A model generated the notes under the pieces. That model worked only from the letters and a program-made list of their open reading frames with translations, ran no database searches and was not told the DNA's origin. Of a DNA stretch of 64,000 nt, positions 1 through 12,000 are shown one piece after another (the stretch's first letter is position 1; each line of letters starts with the position of its first letter). The translations under genes and the position numbers were made by a program. The stretch lies in assembly GCA_028023455.1 (NCBI GenBank), contig JAQFVV010006341.1, positions 990,001-1,054,000 on the forward strand, written 5' to 3'. This DNA comes from Epiperipatus broadwayi. Its lineage: Eukaryota > Onychophora > Udeonychophora > Euonychophora > Peripatidae.

Positions 1-2881
1 AACATGGTGAGTGAAGTCAAATAAAATGTCAAGATAATGCTGCTTTTTTTTTTGAAATGCAAATAGCATTGTTCATTTAGAATTCATTTGTAACAATCAG
101 GCATTTAAAATCTACAAGTTCTGAAAGTTTTGTGTGATATGATAAAACATAAATGTCTTGTTTTGTGGCAAAGTGAGGGGCGCATTTTTCGTCACGAGAG
201 TGCTATCACATAAAGCTTGAGTGTGAAACAATTTTTAATTAAATTTGGCATGACCCAGCTTATCTTTCCTCCACATTCACTTGATCTTGCTTTGTGCGAC
301 TTCTTAATCTCTCAAATGAAAAAAATGTCTCAATTTTTTATTTGCGGACTTGGAAGTGATTAAGAAAAAAATACAGAGGTAATAAAAGATATCACTTTGC
401 AAGTATTTCCGGACTACTTTGAAAAGTGAAAACCCATTTAGACCATTGCATTGCATTAAATACCTTATACTTTGAAAGTGATTCAATTTGCAACACTTAA
501 AAATAAATATACAATTTTTTTATTACAAATGATTATTTTTGGGTTGTCGCCCCCCCCCTCCATATAATTCAATACATATGTGTGTTTCTACGGATGAACA
601 AAATTCGTCTGTCTTGCTGACAATTTTAAGTAGTCCTTATATTTGAGGTAGGACTTATATTATAAGCCTCCTGGAAAATTCCAGTTAGATCTTATTTTCG
701 GGGAAACCTTATATAACCCATCCATTAGATTTTTTTTTATTAGAAATATGTTTTGATCCTTAAACAATATATAAAATTAAACTATCAAAGAAAGAAAAAA
801 ATTGAAAATTATAATCATGATATAAAATTAAAAATTTGATTTATTTTTTTATATTAAAGTTTGTATGAAATGAATTAGAGTTTTTTATTTTCAAAATGGA
901 AATCTTTTTATAATGCAAAGTATAGCTTCTATGAGTGAATGTTTCAAGTGATTTTTTTTTTATTTTTTACATTAGTGATATAGTTGTCTTGAATCAAGAA
1001 ATTAGTTTACATCTTTAATAATATTTTATATATATATATTTTCATGCATTATTGTCTGATTTAAAATTTTATTTGGATTTCCTGGAAACTTTGATTAATA
1101 TTTTTAATTTATTATTGAAAAATATAAACAAGCTTGAAATAAACTTTTCATTTTCAATAATGGAATCAGATTATGTTACAAATGCATTTATAATAATAAA
1201 TAAAATGATTTACTAATCAGATAAAGGAATACACAGGATTTCGATCAGAAAAAGTTGCACTTACAATTAAAGAGAGAGAGAGATCTAAGAGTTATTAATT
1301 ATTCATCTGTTATTTCTGTTTTAATCAGCTAATATTTTAATTACTATTTGATTGTCCACCAATCAGCATTTCACAGTAATTTTGAATCGAATGCAAAGTC
1401 AATCTTTTTTTTTCCATATAAGTTCTTTTTCAATAACTAGCTCCATGGATCAATTTAATGAAACATGGCTACTAATTAACAAATATCATAACATATAACA
1501 AAATAATTCTACATTTTTTTATTATTTTTAAACTTGTTCCAAGAATTAATTAAGACTTCATTTTGAAAGTCAAAACCATTTTTAATTGATTTCGCTTCCA
1601 GACTTTTAATCACTAATACTTTATAAATCTTGTTTTGAAAAACATTTTAAATGAAAATTTGATAAAAAAAATGTATAAACAACTTTTTTATTTCATGTTC
1701 AGCTAAAATTTTGTGTTAGAATAAAATTATAAAATTAACTATTTAATTAAAAAGAAAATTATTTAAAGAAATTTTTTTATTAAATTGATGTTTATAAAAT
1801 TTAAACTTTTACACACACACATTCAAACATGCATTACAAATAATTTACTATCTGTGAATGTATATTGTATCTACATGATATTTGAGCTATTGAATTCATA
1901 TTAAGTTTAAAGAAGATTTAATTACAACTAAATATTTTCTCAGTTTCTTTCTAACTAATTTTAAATATGCTGCCCCTATTCATTTCAACATATTCATATA
2001 TTATTTAATTTAAGATATACTATTCTTTAAATTAAATTAGAATAATCTATATTTGTATATTTTATTTTAATAACTATTAAAATCAGTGGGTAATTAACCA
2101 TATGAATGTAATATCGTAATTCCAATGACATGTATATAATTACCATAAGCACTGTAAATATACATTACAAAGTGTAGGATTAATGAGTGTGTGTGTGTTG
2201 TTGTTTTTTTGTTTCTTGTAAGAATGAAGTCTTTGATTAAGTTTAATGTCACTGTTTATTTGAATTTTTTTTTCTTTAAATCAATGTTTTATTTGTTAAT
2301 TGTTGGCAGGATGGAGACTAGATTCTCGTTATGTTAAATGAATTAAGCTTTTTCTCATATGTATCTATATAGGAACAATTTTATATGATATTACCATTTA
2401 GAATATGCGCTAAAAGTTATTTTAACAATGCTTTATTAACACAGATATTTTTAATTAATTACATTCTTTTTATTAATATAATTAAACATTTATATACAAA
2501 ATCAAAAAAAAAAAAACAATATTATTGTTGTTACTTTAACCAGCGGTGTTATCAATGTGAAGTCCCATTTCTACAAGAAGAAAATTAGTTTTACATACTA
2601 ATAATGTTACGGAATAAGGCACAAAAAAAACTTATTTGTCTGTTGTATTTGAATTAATGATACGATTATTAAAACAGGATTTTTTTCATATAATTTAGAT
2701 TGTTCTATTATAGATGTGATTTTTCAAGATTTTATAATCCATGTGTTAAACATTTAAAAATGTGTGTGATAATGAATGAGTATTTAGGATGTGCTGATTA
2801 GTTGCTTAACAGATTGGTTGGCTTTAACATGGGGTTTGTTTGTGCACTATTTAGTAACTAGTTTTTTGTTTTTTTTTTAAG
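1..2881 (+). other. Intron upstream of exon 1 (partial)
   Basis: Very AT-rich sequence with homopolymer runs and short CA/TA repeats. Apart from the mariner relic near its left end I see no exon, RNA gene or element. No stretch matches the WHIM-region sequence expected just before PHD1, so the preceding exon is outside the window. Confidence 0.7.
130..495 (+). mobile_element. Mariner-family transposase relic, C-terminal part
   Basis: In shifting frames the + strand reads HESAIT, then SLSVKQFLIKFGM, then FPPHSLDLALCDF (265-303), then a decayed C-terminal tail. This is the second and third catalytic-Asp neighbourhood of mariner transposases (normally HDNAPAH...HPPYSPDLAPCDFF). The HDN Asp has become Glu and stop codons interrupt the frame. 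No terminal inverted repeat was found. It is a dead fragment. Confidence 0.75.
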
Positions 2882-3022
2882 AAATGTAAAATATGTCGTA
2901 AAAAGGAAGATGATAGCAAGTTATTGTTGTGTGATGACTGCAATCAAGCCTTTCATTTGTACTGTCTCCGGCCAGCTCTTCTCATTGCACCTCGTGGAGA
3001 TTGGCTTTGTCCTGCATGTCAG
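2882..3022 (+). CDS. BAZ1B: Exon 1 of window: PHD finger 1
   Basis: 47 codons, phase 0 at both ends, with acceptor ...tttttttaag and donor gtatag. It encodes a complete C4HC3 zinc finger: CKIC, then CDDC, HLYC and, after GDW, CPAC. The CRKK stretch after the first Cys pair and LRPAL after HLYC match the BAZ1A/BAZ1B PHD finger. In BAZ proteins this module follows the WHIM region, whose exons must lie upstream of the window. The reading frame opens directly into Lys-Cys at the acceptor, so the preceding exon supplies the residues before the first zinc ligand. Confidence 0.93.
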
Positions 3023-6000
3023 GTATAGTATTACTAATTTAGCACTGCTCTATTATTAGATTAATAATCTCTTGTTTTCGTCTATATATGTTATTTCAAG
3101 GTTTAGGTTGTTGGCAAAAAAAAAAATTTTAAGTGTAATTTCATCATTTTAGAAATTTGATAATTATAAATAATTTAGCAAATTTTGTATGGCAAAACAA
3201 GAAAAAAACAGTTTGATTAATTGAAGTTTTTTTAAAAGAAATGTATTATCCCAAGACAGAAAGCATTTGGTCCTCATACTTATGACAATCCATCCCATTC
3301 GATGGCACTGTTGCTAGTCAAAAACAAATAGATATAACGTTACTGGACTGATTTATATTTTTTTATTATTTAAACAAATAAATATAACTTTGTTGTTTTA
3401 TCTTTTAAAAACATTACATTTTTCTAATTATTTATTAATTCAAAACAAATAGATTTGACTTCGTTCTTTTATTTCTTTAAAACATTTCATTTTCTTTCAA
3501 AATACATTTCTTTTTTTTTAAAAAAAAAAAACATTATTTTTTCAATTATAGTTTTTAATTACATTATACATTCCTGCGTGTACCGATGGAATATGCGGGT
3601 GGGGTGATGGTTTGCAGATCCGAAGGATCAGCCAATAAAATCCACTATCCTGATTAAACCAAACTTATGATTTCCGAAACAAAGTTACAATCGCAGACGT
3701 CTCTCACAGACATACCTTTTCACATGAATTCTCTGAAATGATGCTGGGACCTATTCTTTTCAAATTGTTTTCTCCTTCAAAGATGTATAGGGAAGCGCGG
3801 CGATGGGCTTATAATTATTACTATGTAAAAGTACGTCAGTTAGGGTGTAACATCATTACTTCGAATGCACATTAAAACAGTTATGGCCAGTTGGATTCTA
3901 TACATCCTCACATCATACGGTAGTGATCTGTGAAGTGTGTGCTCGTTGTATAGGGTCATAATGCACATTAGCAGGCCGCAATAATTGTGTGTAATGCAAT
4001 CTAGGTCTGCAACGGCTAATATGAACACAACTGTTTTATAGGCCATAAGTTTGGCCATATAAACGGCATATTCCTGGTGCTTTTGCATGGAAACAGTGCC
4101 ATCGAGCAGGATGGATTGTCTTAAGTATGAGAACCAAGCATTTTTACATTTCAATATTTGAAATTCAAATAAAGGCAGCAGTTTAAATAAAATTCGTTTT
4201 TCGAATTGCATAAAGAAATAATTAATGTTGCATTTTTTTATATTGTTCAATCATTTTTAGGTTTTTGCCTTTTTTTTTAATAGCCAGCCTCTTCTTCTAG
4301 AAGAACTTCAAGAACAAGAAATTATAAAGAATATGATACTTCAGATGAGGTAAGATAACAGAAAATGGGTTGTAATAACATAGACATTTTTTTTTTAAAA
4401 AATAGTACATTTTGATTTAATATGTGTATAGTAGAGTTAAAAATATAATTCCATAGTAGGTTTACTGTTATAATTAACAAATGATTACTTAGATTAAAAT
4501 TGAAAATTTATAAATCATGATATATACTATTATGATTATTACAGTATTTTAATTTTTTCTGTTTATTAAACCTATTGCACTTAACAACCCTAAAAAGAAT
4601 AGAGCTTGTACTTTTGTATGCAGAGATGTACAAAATTCAGTCACAAAAACATATATTTTTACAAGCTTTCAATTCACTATAGACCATTAGTCTGTATCTG
4701 TACAATTGTGTTTTTATAAAGATAGATGTGAACATGTCAATTACTTTATAAAATCATGCTAGATTTATGTTACACAATTTTATACACCAGAGAAAAGTGT
4801 GTGATAGTCAGAAATGTTGAAGAATTCTTCAAATACATTTTTTAAAAGCTATACTCTTTCCCTAATTTATCTGTAAATTATAATTTCATTTTGTTCTAAA
4901 CTGATTATATGTGTATTTTTAGGAAGATGAAACTGAAGATGAAGATGATGATACAGAAGAAGAAGAATTTGAGATTCAGAATGAATTGGAATGCTCTAGG
5001 TGTGGTGGAGATGAAGGCTTGATTTTCTGTAGCAAGTGCCCTGCTGCATATCATAAAGATTGCCATATACCTCCTTTAAGAAATACTCCAAGGTGATTTG
5101 TGATTATCATCAAAGCAAATCCTTTTAATGTTCTATAATTATCTATTAACATGGAATCGAGATGAAACAGTAACTGAAAACACTCAATGTGTGTAGTCAA
5201 TTGCCTAGTAATATTATGATTTAAAACTGCTGTATCCTGAGGGTTTTTAAAGCTCAATGAGGAAGCTAAATAAATAAACAATATCCTTTGAAATGTATAT
5301 ATAATAAGATTTATTTAATAAGAATAATAATGAGGTAAAAACAACATAAAAAGGTAATAGTCCATTAATACTCATATGCTGTTTATTCTCCTTGGGTGAA
5401 GTCTTCTATTTGTGCTTTTGAATCAAAAATCTCTTGAAAGACAAATAAGTATATATAATGTTATGTATAGAATAAATCTGTTAAAGTTTTCAATAATTAG
5501 TGCTTACATCAGTACCCACATGTTATACATTTTATATTAACCATTTTCGTTCCCAACTTGTCTTTTGCTGTTTGGTTAAGCTTCAGTTAATTACTTTTCA
5601 CTGGTAATAATCTTTTCAATACACAAACTAGTAATTGCTTCTTGCTTGCCACTATTCCATTTTAGACTTATTCACTACTATTCGATTTACTAGTCTATCA
5701 TTAACCATTCTTTACTACTGATCTGTTATCACTTCAAATCAATACTAACTTTAATAATGCAGTCTAGCCATTTTAACTGCTTCCTCCTTATTATCGGGGG
5801 GAGGGGGGTAAATATATGCATTATCTAATTTGTATGCAATTAGCTTTATTTGCATGCAAATTCTATTCTTATTTAAGCTATACTTTTGGTACAGTCTCGC
5901 CAGCAAATTTTTAGAATAATTTTCTCCAAAACAGGAAATGTTATTAAAGTGAAGAAATCTGTATTTACAAAAATAAATAATCTTTTATTTACATGTTTTA

Positions 6001-9000
6001 TATACGTGGATATTTCAAAAACCGTCTTTTTGTTAGTGTTTTTTACATGGAGATATTTATATTAAATTATTTAACATTTTAAATAATTGCTTTTTTGTTT
6101 TTAAGAAAATTCTCTGATTTTTAATATAATATGCTATTTTATTACAGTAGCTTCTCATTAAATGGCAGAATTGAGTTTGCCATTAAACAAAAATCTACAT
6201 TAAGTGAATTGAGCTTTTTTGTTGTCAGTAATCAGTGCATATAGCAATAAACTAACAAGTTATTACTATTATAATTCAAATTTGATGTTTGTTTGATTGC
6301 ATAACGAAGTGATTTCTTTTTTCTTTATAATCTAAAACTGAGTGCACTTTCATTGAAATTCACCATGATTATAGCTCTCTTAAATTAATTAGTGTTGCTG
6401 TTTTATTTATACTGTATTGTATTTATGCATGCATTTTTATTTAAATTAGTTTGTTAGTGCTGTGTTCTGAGGATCTCTAAAGACCAATCAGGGAGCTAAA
6501 TAAATAAACAATATACTTCAAAATGTATATATAATGATTTATTTAATAACAGTAATAATGTGATAAAGACATTCTAAAAAGATAATAGACTATTAATATT
6601 CATATGCTCTTTTTTATGGATGAAAATAGTCTTCTTTCACACCAGGAGTAATCCAGTTATTATATTTGTGTTTTTGAATCAAAAATCAATTGAAACACAA
6701 ATAATCATATATCATTTCATGTTACAGAATAAATCTATTAAAGTTCACAATATCAGTGTTTATATCAGCACTCACAATTTATACATTGATATTAACTATC
6801 TCTGCTCCTAATCCTTGCTGCTTGGTTAAGCTTCTGTTAATTATCCTTCTCTGGCAAAAACGTTTTCTATACACAAACAAATAACTGCTTCACACTTGCC
6901 ATTAGTCCATTTTAGACTTAATCACTGCTAGTCAATCTATTAGTCTATCATTGACCATATTTTTACTCTTGATCTCTTATCACTTCAGTTCCACATTCAC
7001 TTTAATCCAGTCTAATTATTTTAGCTGCTTCCTCTCTTTTCTTTATTTTACAAGGGGGATATCTTATATATGATCTCATTTGCATGCAACTAGTTTTATT
7101 TACATACAAATTTCATACAAATTAATCTATAATTTGGGACAATCTCAATTTCTAGAGTAATTTTCTCCAAAAAAGAAATGTTATTAAAGTGAAGAAATCC
7201 ATGCATATTTACAAAATAAAATGATCCTTTTATTTACAGATATGGTTTTATATTCTCAGGCATTCCAAATAGATAATTATATGCTGGGTTTTTTTGTATA
7301 GTACATTTCTATGGTTTGTAATAAACCATGCTTTCTTGATCTTTTTTTTCCTGTATAACACTTCGTGCAGACATGATTGACTATCTGTTGATCAAAGCTA
7401 CCCTCAGATTTCGTAGTTCTGAAAAACAGACATATTCCAAGTTGTTTTTAGCACCCTATATAAATATTTGTGCTGCACTAATCTGGTTGAGATATTATTT
7501 CTAAATTCCCTATAATATATAACCATGCTGCCTGCGCTGTTGCATGGAAGAAGATGGAGGGTATGGAAACTAACTTTGAAAGTTGGCTTGCAGATATTTT
7601 TTATTTTGTTTGATAATCTCAGAATAAAAGACATGCTAACCCTTGGTTTATTTTCATTTTGCGATTTTAAGGTTTGCTTTATATTTCTATAGAATTGCTT
7701 AATAACATTTGTATCTACTTTGTATTTACAGAAAGTTAAATTTCTCTTAAGAAGAGTTTTAAATCCAATTAATTTATAAGTCAGTGAGATTATGGATGAA
7801 TAGTGCCACTAAGGTTTTACTATCATTTTATAATAAAATAATTTTATATTTTTGGATATTCAATAGTCCATGTTAAGGCTGAATCCTTTACCAGTAATTC
7901 CTGCATATGAATATAGTTTGTTCAGGAGCACATACCAGAACATCATTTATATATCCTGATCTTTCTTTATGAATGCAGGTATAATTTTGTTTTCCTTGTT
8001 AGCAGCCAGTGGTCAAGATCCATATAATGCCGCTAATAGATGGTCTCATTAGCCATGTGTTTTCCATCCTATAAAACTTGTTAGATTTTGCTTTATATCC
8101 TTATCAATCCAGTTGAGCACATCTATAACAAAATCTCATTTTTGAGAATTGTACCCGCTTTGTACAGATTTTTTTATAATATTAATGGACAACCTCCAAG
8201 GCATAGAGCCATGTAGGCCAGAGATATCTAGTGAGGCTAACTTATAGCCTTCTTTAATATGCATACTGCCTATGGATTGTACTAGTTTGGTGGATGATTT
8301 AATCGTATATTTGTCAAAACCTAACTGGCACTTTAACCATTCTGCTATGGTACTTGTAGCTCTATATTAATATGCACCTTCAAAGTTTATCATTAAACGT
8401 AGTGGATAGTTCTCTTTGTACAATTTTATATTTGTGAAATACTCTGCTCTATTGTAAGCTTTTTTGCAGTGCTTTTATAATATGTTAGATAAAATTGTCT
8501 TTCATTGTTTTGTTATTATATGAGTCAATTTTTTTAAAGGATAATTTCTTGAATTATGTTGTTTTTTGTACATATTCATTTATGTTCATCAGCACAAAGC
8601 TAGTGCATATCTTGTTCTTGTGTATAAATCTTTTACAGCTAATTATACTTTTATTGCAAATTGTATTATTAGTTTTATCCGGAATCTATCATAAAGTTTG
8701 AGTCATTTTTTTAAATATGGTATCTTTGATAATGCTCCCGAATTTAGCTTCAAAGTTCACAATAGTTTTTAAGGATGGATTTTTATATATACCATCTACA
8801 TCTTTTGGACTGCACTCCATTATAGTTTTTATTCTTATTCACAAATGGTTTTTTCATCACATTGATAAAACATTTGTCTGAGCTTGTGTTTATTCTAATG
8901 TCTTGTTATTTAGAATGAAAATCTAGTTTCTGTTTGTACTTTAGATTTTAAGTATTTTGATAAAACATTACATCATTTTGTTATTCTTAGTGATATATTA

Positions 9001-12000
9001 ATAATCAAAAAAGCAAGTCATATATATTGTGACATTACTTTTAATATGCTTGTAATTACAAAAATGCAATGCAGAGAGTGTACCAATAGCTCAAACAAGC
9101 TCTTAATTAATAAGTGCAGTATGAGAAAATATTTAAATTCTCTATCCAGAACACTCACATCTCCAGACCAACTGGTTTCGAGCTTATGGCTCGCCTCAGT
9201 GGAGAACTAGAATATTCGGACACTAGACCTTCTAGCTCTCCACTGACATGAGCCATAAGCTCGAAACCAATTGGTCTGGATATGTGAGTGTTCTGGATAG
9301 AGAATTTAAATATTTTCTCATACTGCACTTATTAATTAAGAGCTTGTTTGAGCTATTGGTACGTTCTCTGTATTGTGTTAGTGATATATTAAAATGCCAT
9401 ATTATTATTCTCTTCTTCAGGGTATTATTTTTCAATGTCTTTTTCAACCACGTATTATAATTGCAATTTCATATATGTGTGTGGAGCGCATTGACAGAAA
9501 AAGGTCAAGGAGGCATGGTTTATTGCCAACTTTAGAAATGTAATAAACAAAAGTGAAAACAGTATACAATTATCTAACAAATAGAATGTTTGAATGGACT
9601 AATTTACATAAAAATTTGTGCATAATTACAATACAGTTACAATAAAGCATCAACAATAATTAATTTACGAGAGCTATGATTATGGTGAACTTCGCCAAAA
9701 GTGCTCTCAGCTTTATATTATAAAGAAAAAAGAAACCACTTTGCTATGCAAACAAACACCGGTATGCAAATTTGAATTACAAATACAAATGAAGGGAAAA
9801 GTCAATATTACTATTATGCTAGATGATTCAAAAGTTACTGTATAATATATTATTTTATCAATCAATTAATTAAAAAACTATTATGGTAAGGTCACTACAG
9901 ACAGGAACCTATTTCACAGCCTTCATATAACAGTTTATTTTAAATATTGTTGTAATGCATTAAAATTATCTTATTTTATTAATCACACCTTGCAAAGTAT
10001 TGATTTACTGAAAACATTTTAATTTTTAAAAAAAACGTCTATTTGTTAAAACATATATATTTAATATTTTTAAAATAATGGGTGGCCTATACTTAATAAG
10101 AGAACAAGTTGTCTATTAAGATAAACTGTTATATAAGTTTGAATGACATTGAATAAAGCAATTCTATTGCTTTTCTGCTAATATTATACGGAAGATTATC
10201 TTCTTTTTTTTTTCTTTTAAATGGTAAAACAAAGAAGTAATAAACTAAGTAAAGTGAATTTGCTGCTATTAAAAAGTATAATTCCTCTTTTTTTGTATGC
10301 TGTTAAACTGAATTATTATTCACTTTTTAATTGTTTGATGCACATTTCAGATTGTTATATATAATAAATGTATTCAAAATAGTTTTTGTATTTACAACAT
10401 TTAATTACTTCATAAAATTTAATGAAGCATATTAAAACTCTGAAAGATTTTTTTTAAATCTATATTTTAATCAAGTATACAAATTTTGTCAGTTGGGTTT
10501 CAGAAATAGGATTGTAAAAAGGTGATTAATTTTGTAATATAAAAAAGTAATTTGTAATATGGAAAAAGTTAATAGATAATTATAAAATATTTAATAAAAA
10601 TAAGAAAAGATTAGAAGTTGATTAAAAATATGAGTAAAAAGACAACAAATAATAGAATAAAAAGTTAAAGCTATTTTTAAAATTAAAATAAAGTAATATA
10701 AAATAAATGTGAATAGAATAAAATGGGAAATGATTATTAATAATGGTCAGGTTAAAATGTATGTTTTATTATGTGTATAAGGGTATTAACTATATATTTG
10801 GATATTGTAGCTCTGATGATGACTGCAGGATAGTCGAAACTGTTAGAATAAAGTTTTGATAAAGTGTTTAAGAAAGCTGTAAATGGTGTGATATGTTAGT
10901 TTACTATTGATATTATTAGTTAATACAAAAATATTGTTTTTAGTATACAATATATGATAACATTATAAAATTGATAGAGACTGCTATATACATATATAAT
11001 TAGAATTTAAAGAAATATTGTATTTAGAGATAAAACATTGATAAGCATTATCGGGTTAGAAAATGATTAATTAAAAGATAAGGAACATTAAAGATAAGAA
11101 ACAATTATAATTAATATAGTTCTAGAACATTCCACATTATGGCGGAAACATAAAAACTCTGAGATAAGAAAAATTGGTATCTTTTTACATGCACTCACAT
11201 CGTGAAAATTTGCTTGTGCTAGAGAAGATACAAAGTTGCTGACTATAATGAGAATTACGGAGGGACCCAGTGAACTTCACCACTGAAGGTACCAAAGTGG
11301 ACCTAGTGACTATACAGGCCACATCAGCCTTCTTATAATTTATTGCACTTCGTTGGCATTTCGTAAGTAATATTATTGATATGTAATATATTAAGTGTTA
11401 TGTGGTAAATCATAATATTGTATAACTTGTGGCAATAAAGTCAGTATTTAGTTATAAAACCTTGTTTTCAAATTACTTTTATTTCTGTTGGTCTGACCAC
11501 CTTTATCCCCAGTTATAATATTCATGGTAGCATGTACACTGCAAAGACATGGACTATAACTATATACATTAGCACTTTTTTTTAAAAAAGGGCACTTGGC
11601 ATAATTCTAGTATGCAGATGTTATAGACATTGTCACTAATCATAATTAAACAAACATGTAACCATTAGTGTTATGTGCTGTTGTGTTGTTTATTCAAAGG
11701 ACAATTGAAATTTTATGTATTTTTTATTATGATTCTGATTAAATTCCATAATATGTGTTTTATTAAAAGATAATCAATTTTCATTTTATTATTCTACAAA
11801 ACAGGTTTTTTTAAATTTTTAGGAGTACATGGAGGTGTTGTGACTGTGTGGCTGGAAGAATATCAAAAGCAGAAAAAAGAAAAGGAACCAGACAGAAGAG
11901 CAAAAGTATGTAAACAGGGTAATATGATTGGTGAATCCTCATGTAGAAAAAGTGGCTACTACTGTTGCACTGTCTTCATATTTAAGATCAGCATTTCATT

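Larger units (their letters stand above)
9002..9377. mobile_element. Palindromic ribozyme element P1 (15-bp TSD)
   Basis: Bases about 9067-9204 and 9238-9376 are near-complementary arms around a 33-base centre. A 60-base tail on the left is not part of the palindrome. Identical TTAGTGATATATTAA lies at 8987-9001 and 9378-9392, which marks a 15-bp target duplication and shows that tail and palindrome entered together. Each arm carries a hammerhead-like motif next to the centre. There is no coding capacity. The arrangement recalls the inverted pLTRs and one-sided tail of Penelope-like elements. Confidence 0.8.
5093..11822 (+). other. Intron between exons 3 and 4 (splits PHD2)
   Basis: A 6.7-kb intron holding two direct repeats (5228-7250), a minus-strand RT relic (7400-8440), a palindromic ribozyme element (9002-9377), a lone hammerhead-like motif (10809-10848) and an LTR-like segment (11100-11515). 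The stretches 8440-9000 and 9460-10800 are AT-rich and show nothing I can name. Confidence 0.8.

Noticed and set aside
3840-4250. 136-codon minus-strand ORF as a gene
   Set aside because: It lies mostly inside the TIR element at 3269-4135, has no motif, and its counterpart at 49.1-49.3 kb is not conserved as protein.
9232-9460. Overlapping ORFs on both strands at the 9.2-kb palindrome
   Set aside because: They arise from the inverted repeat; neither shows a protein motif.
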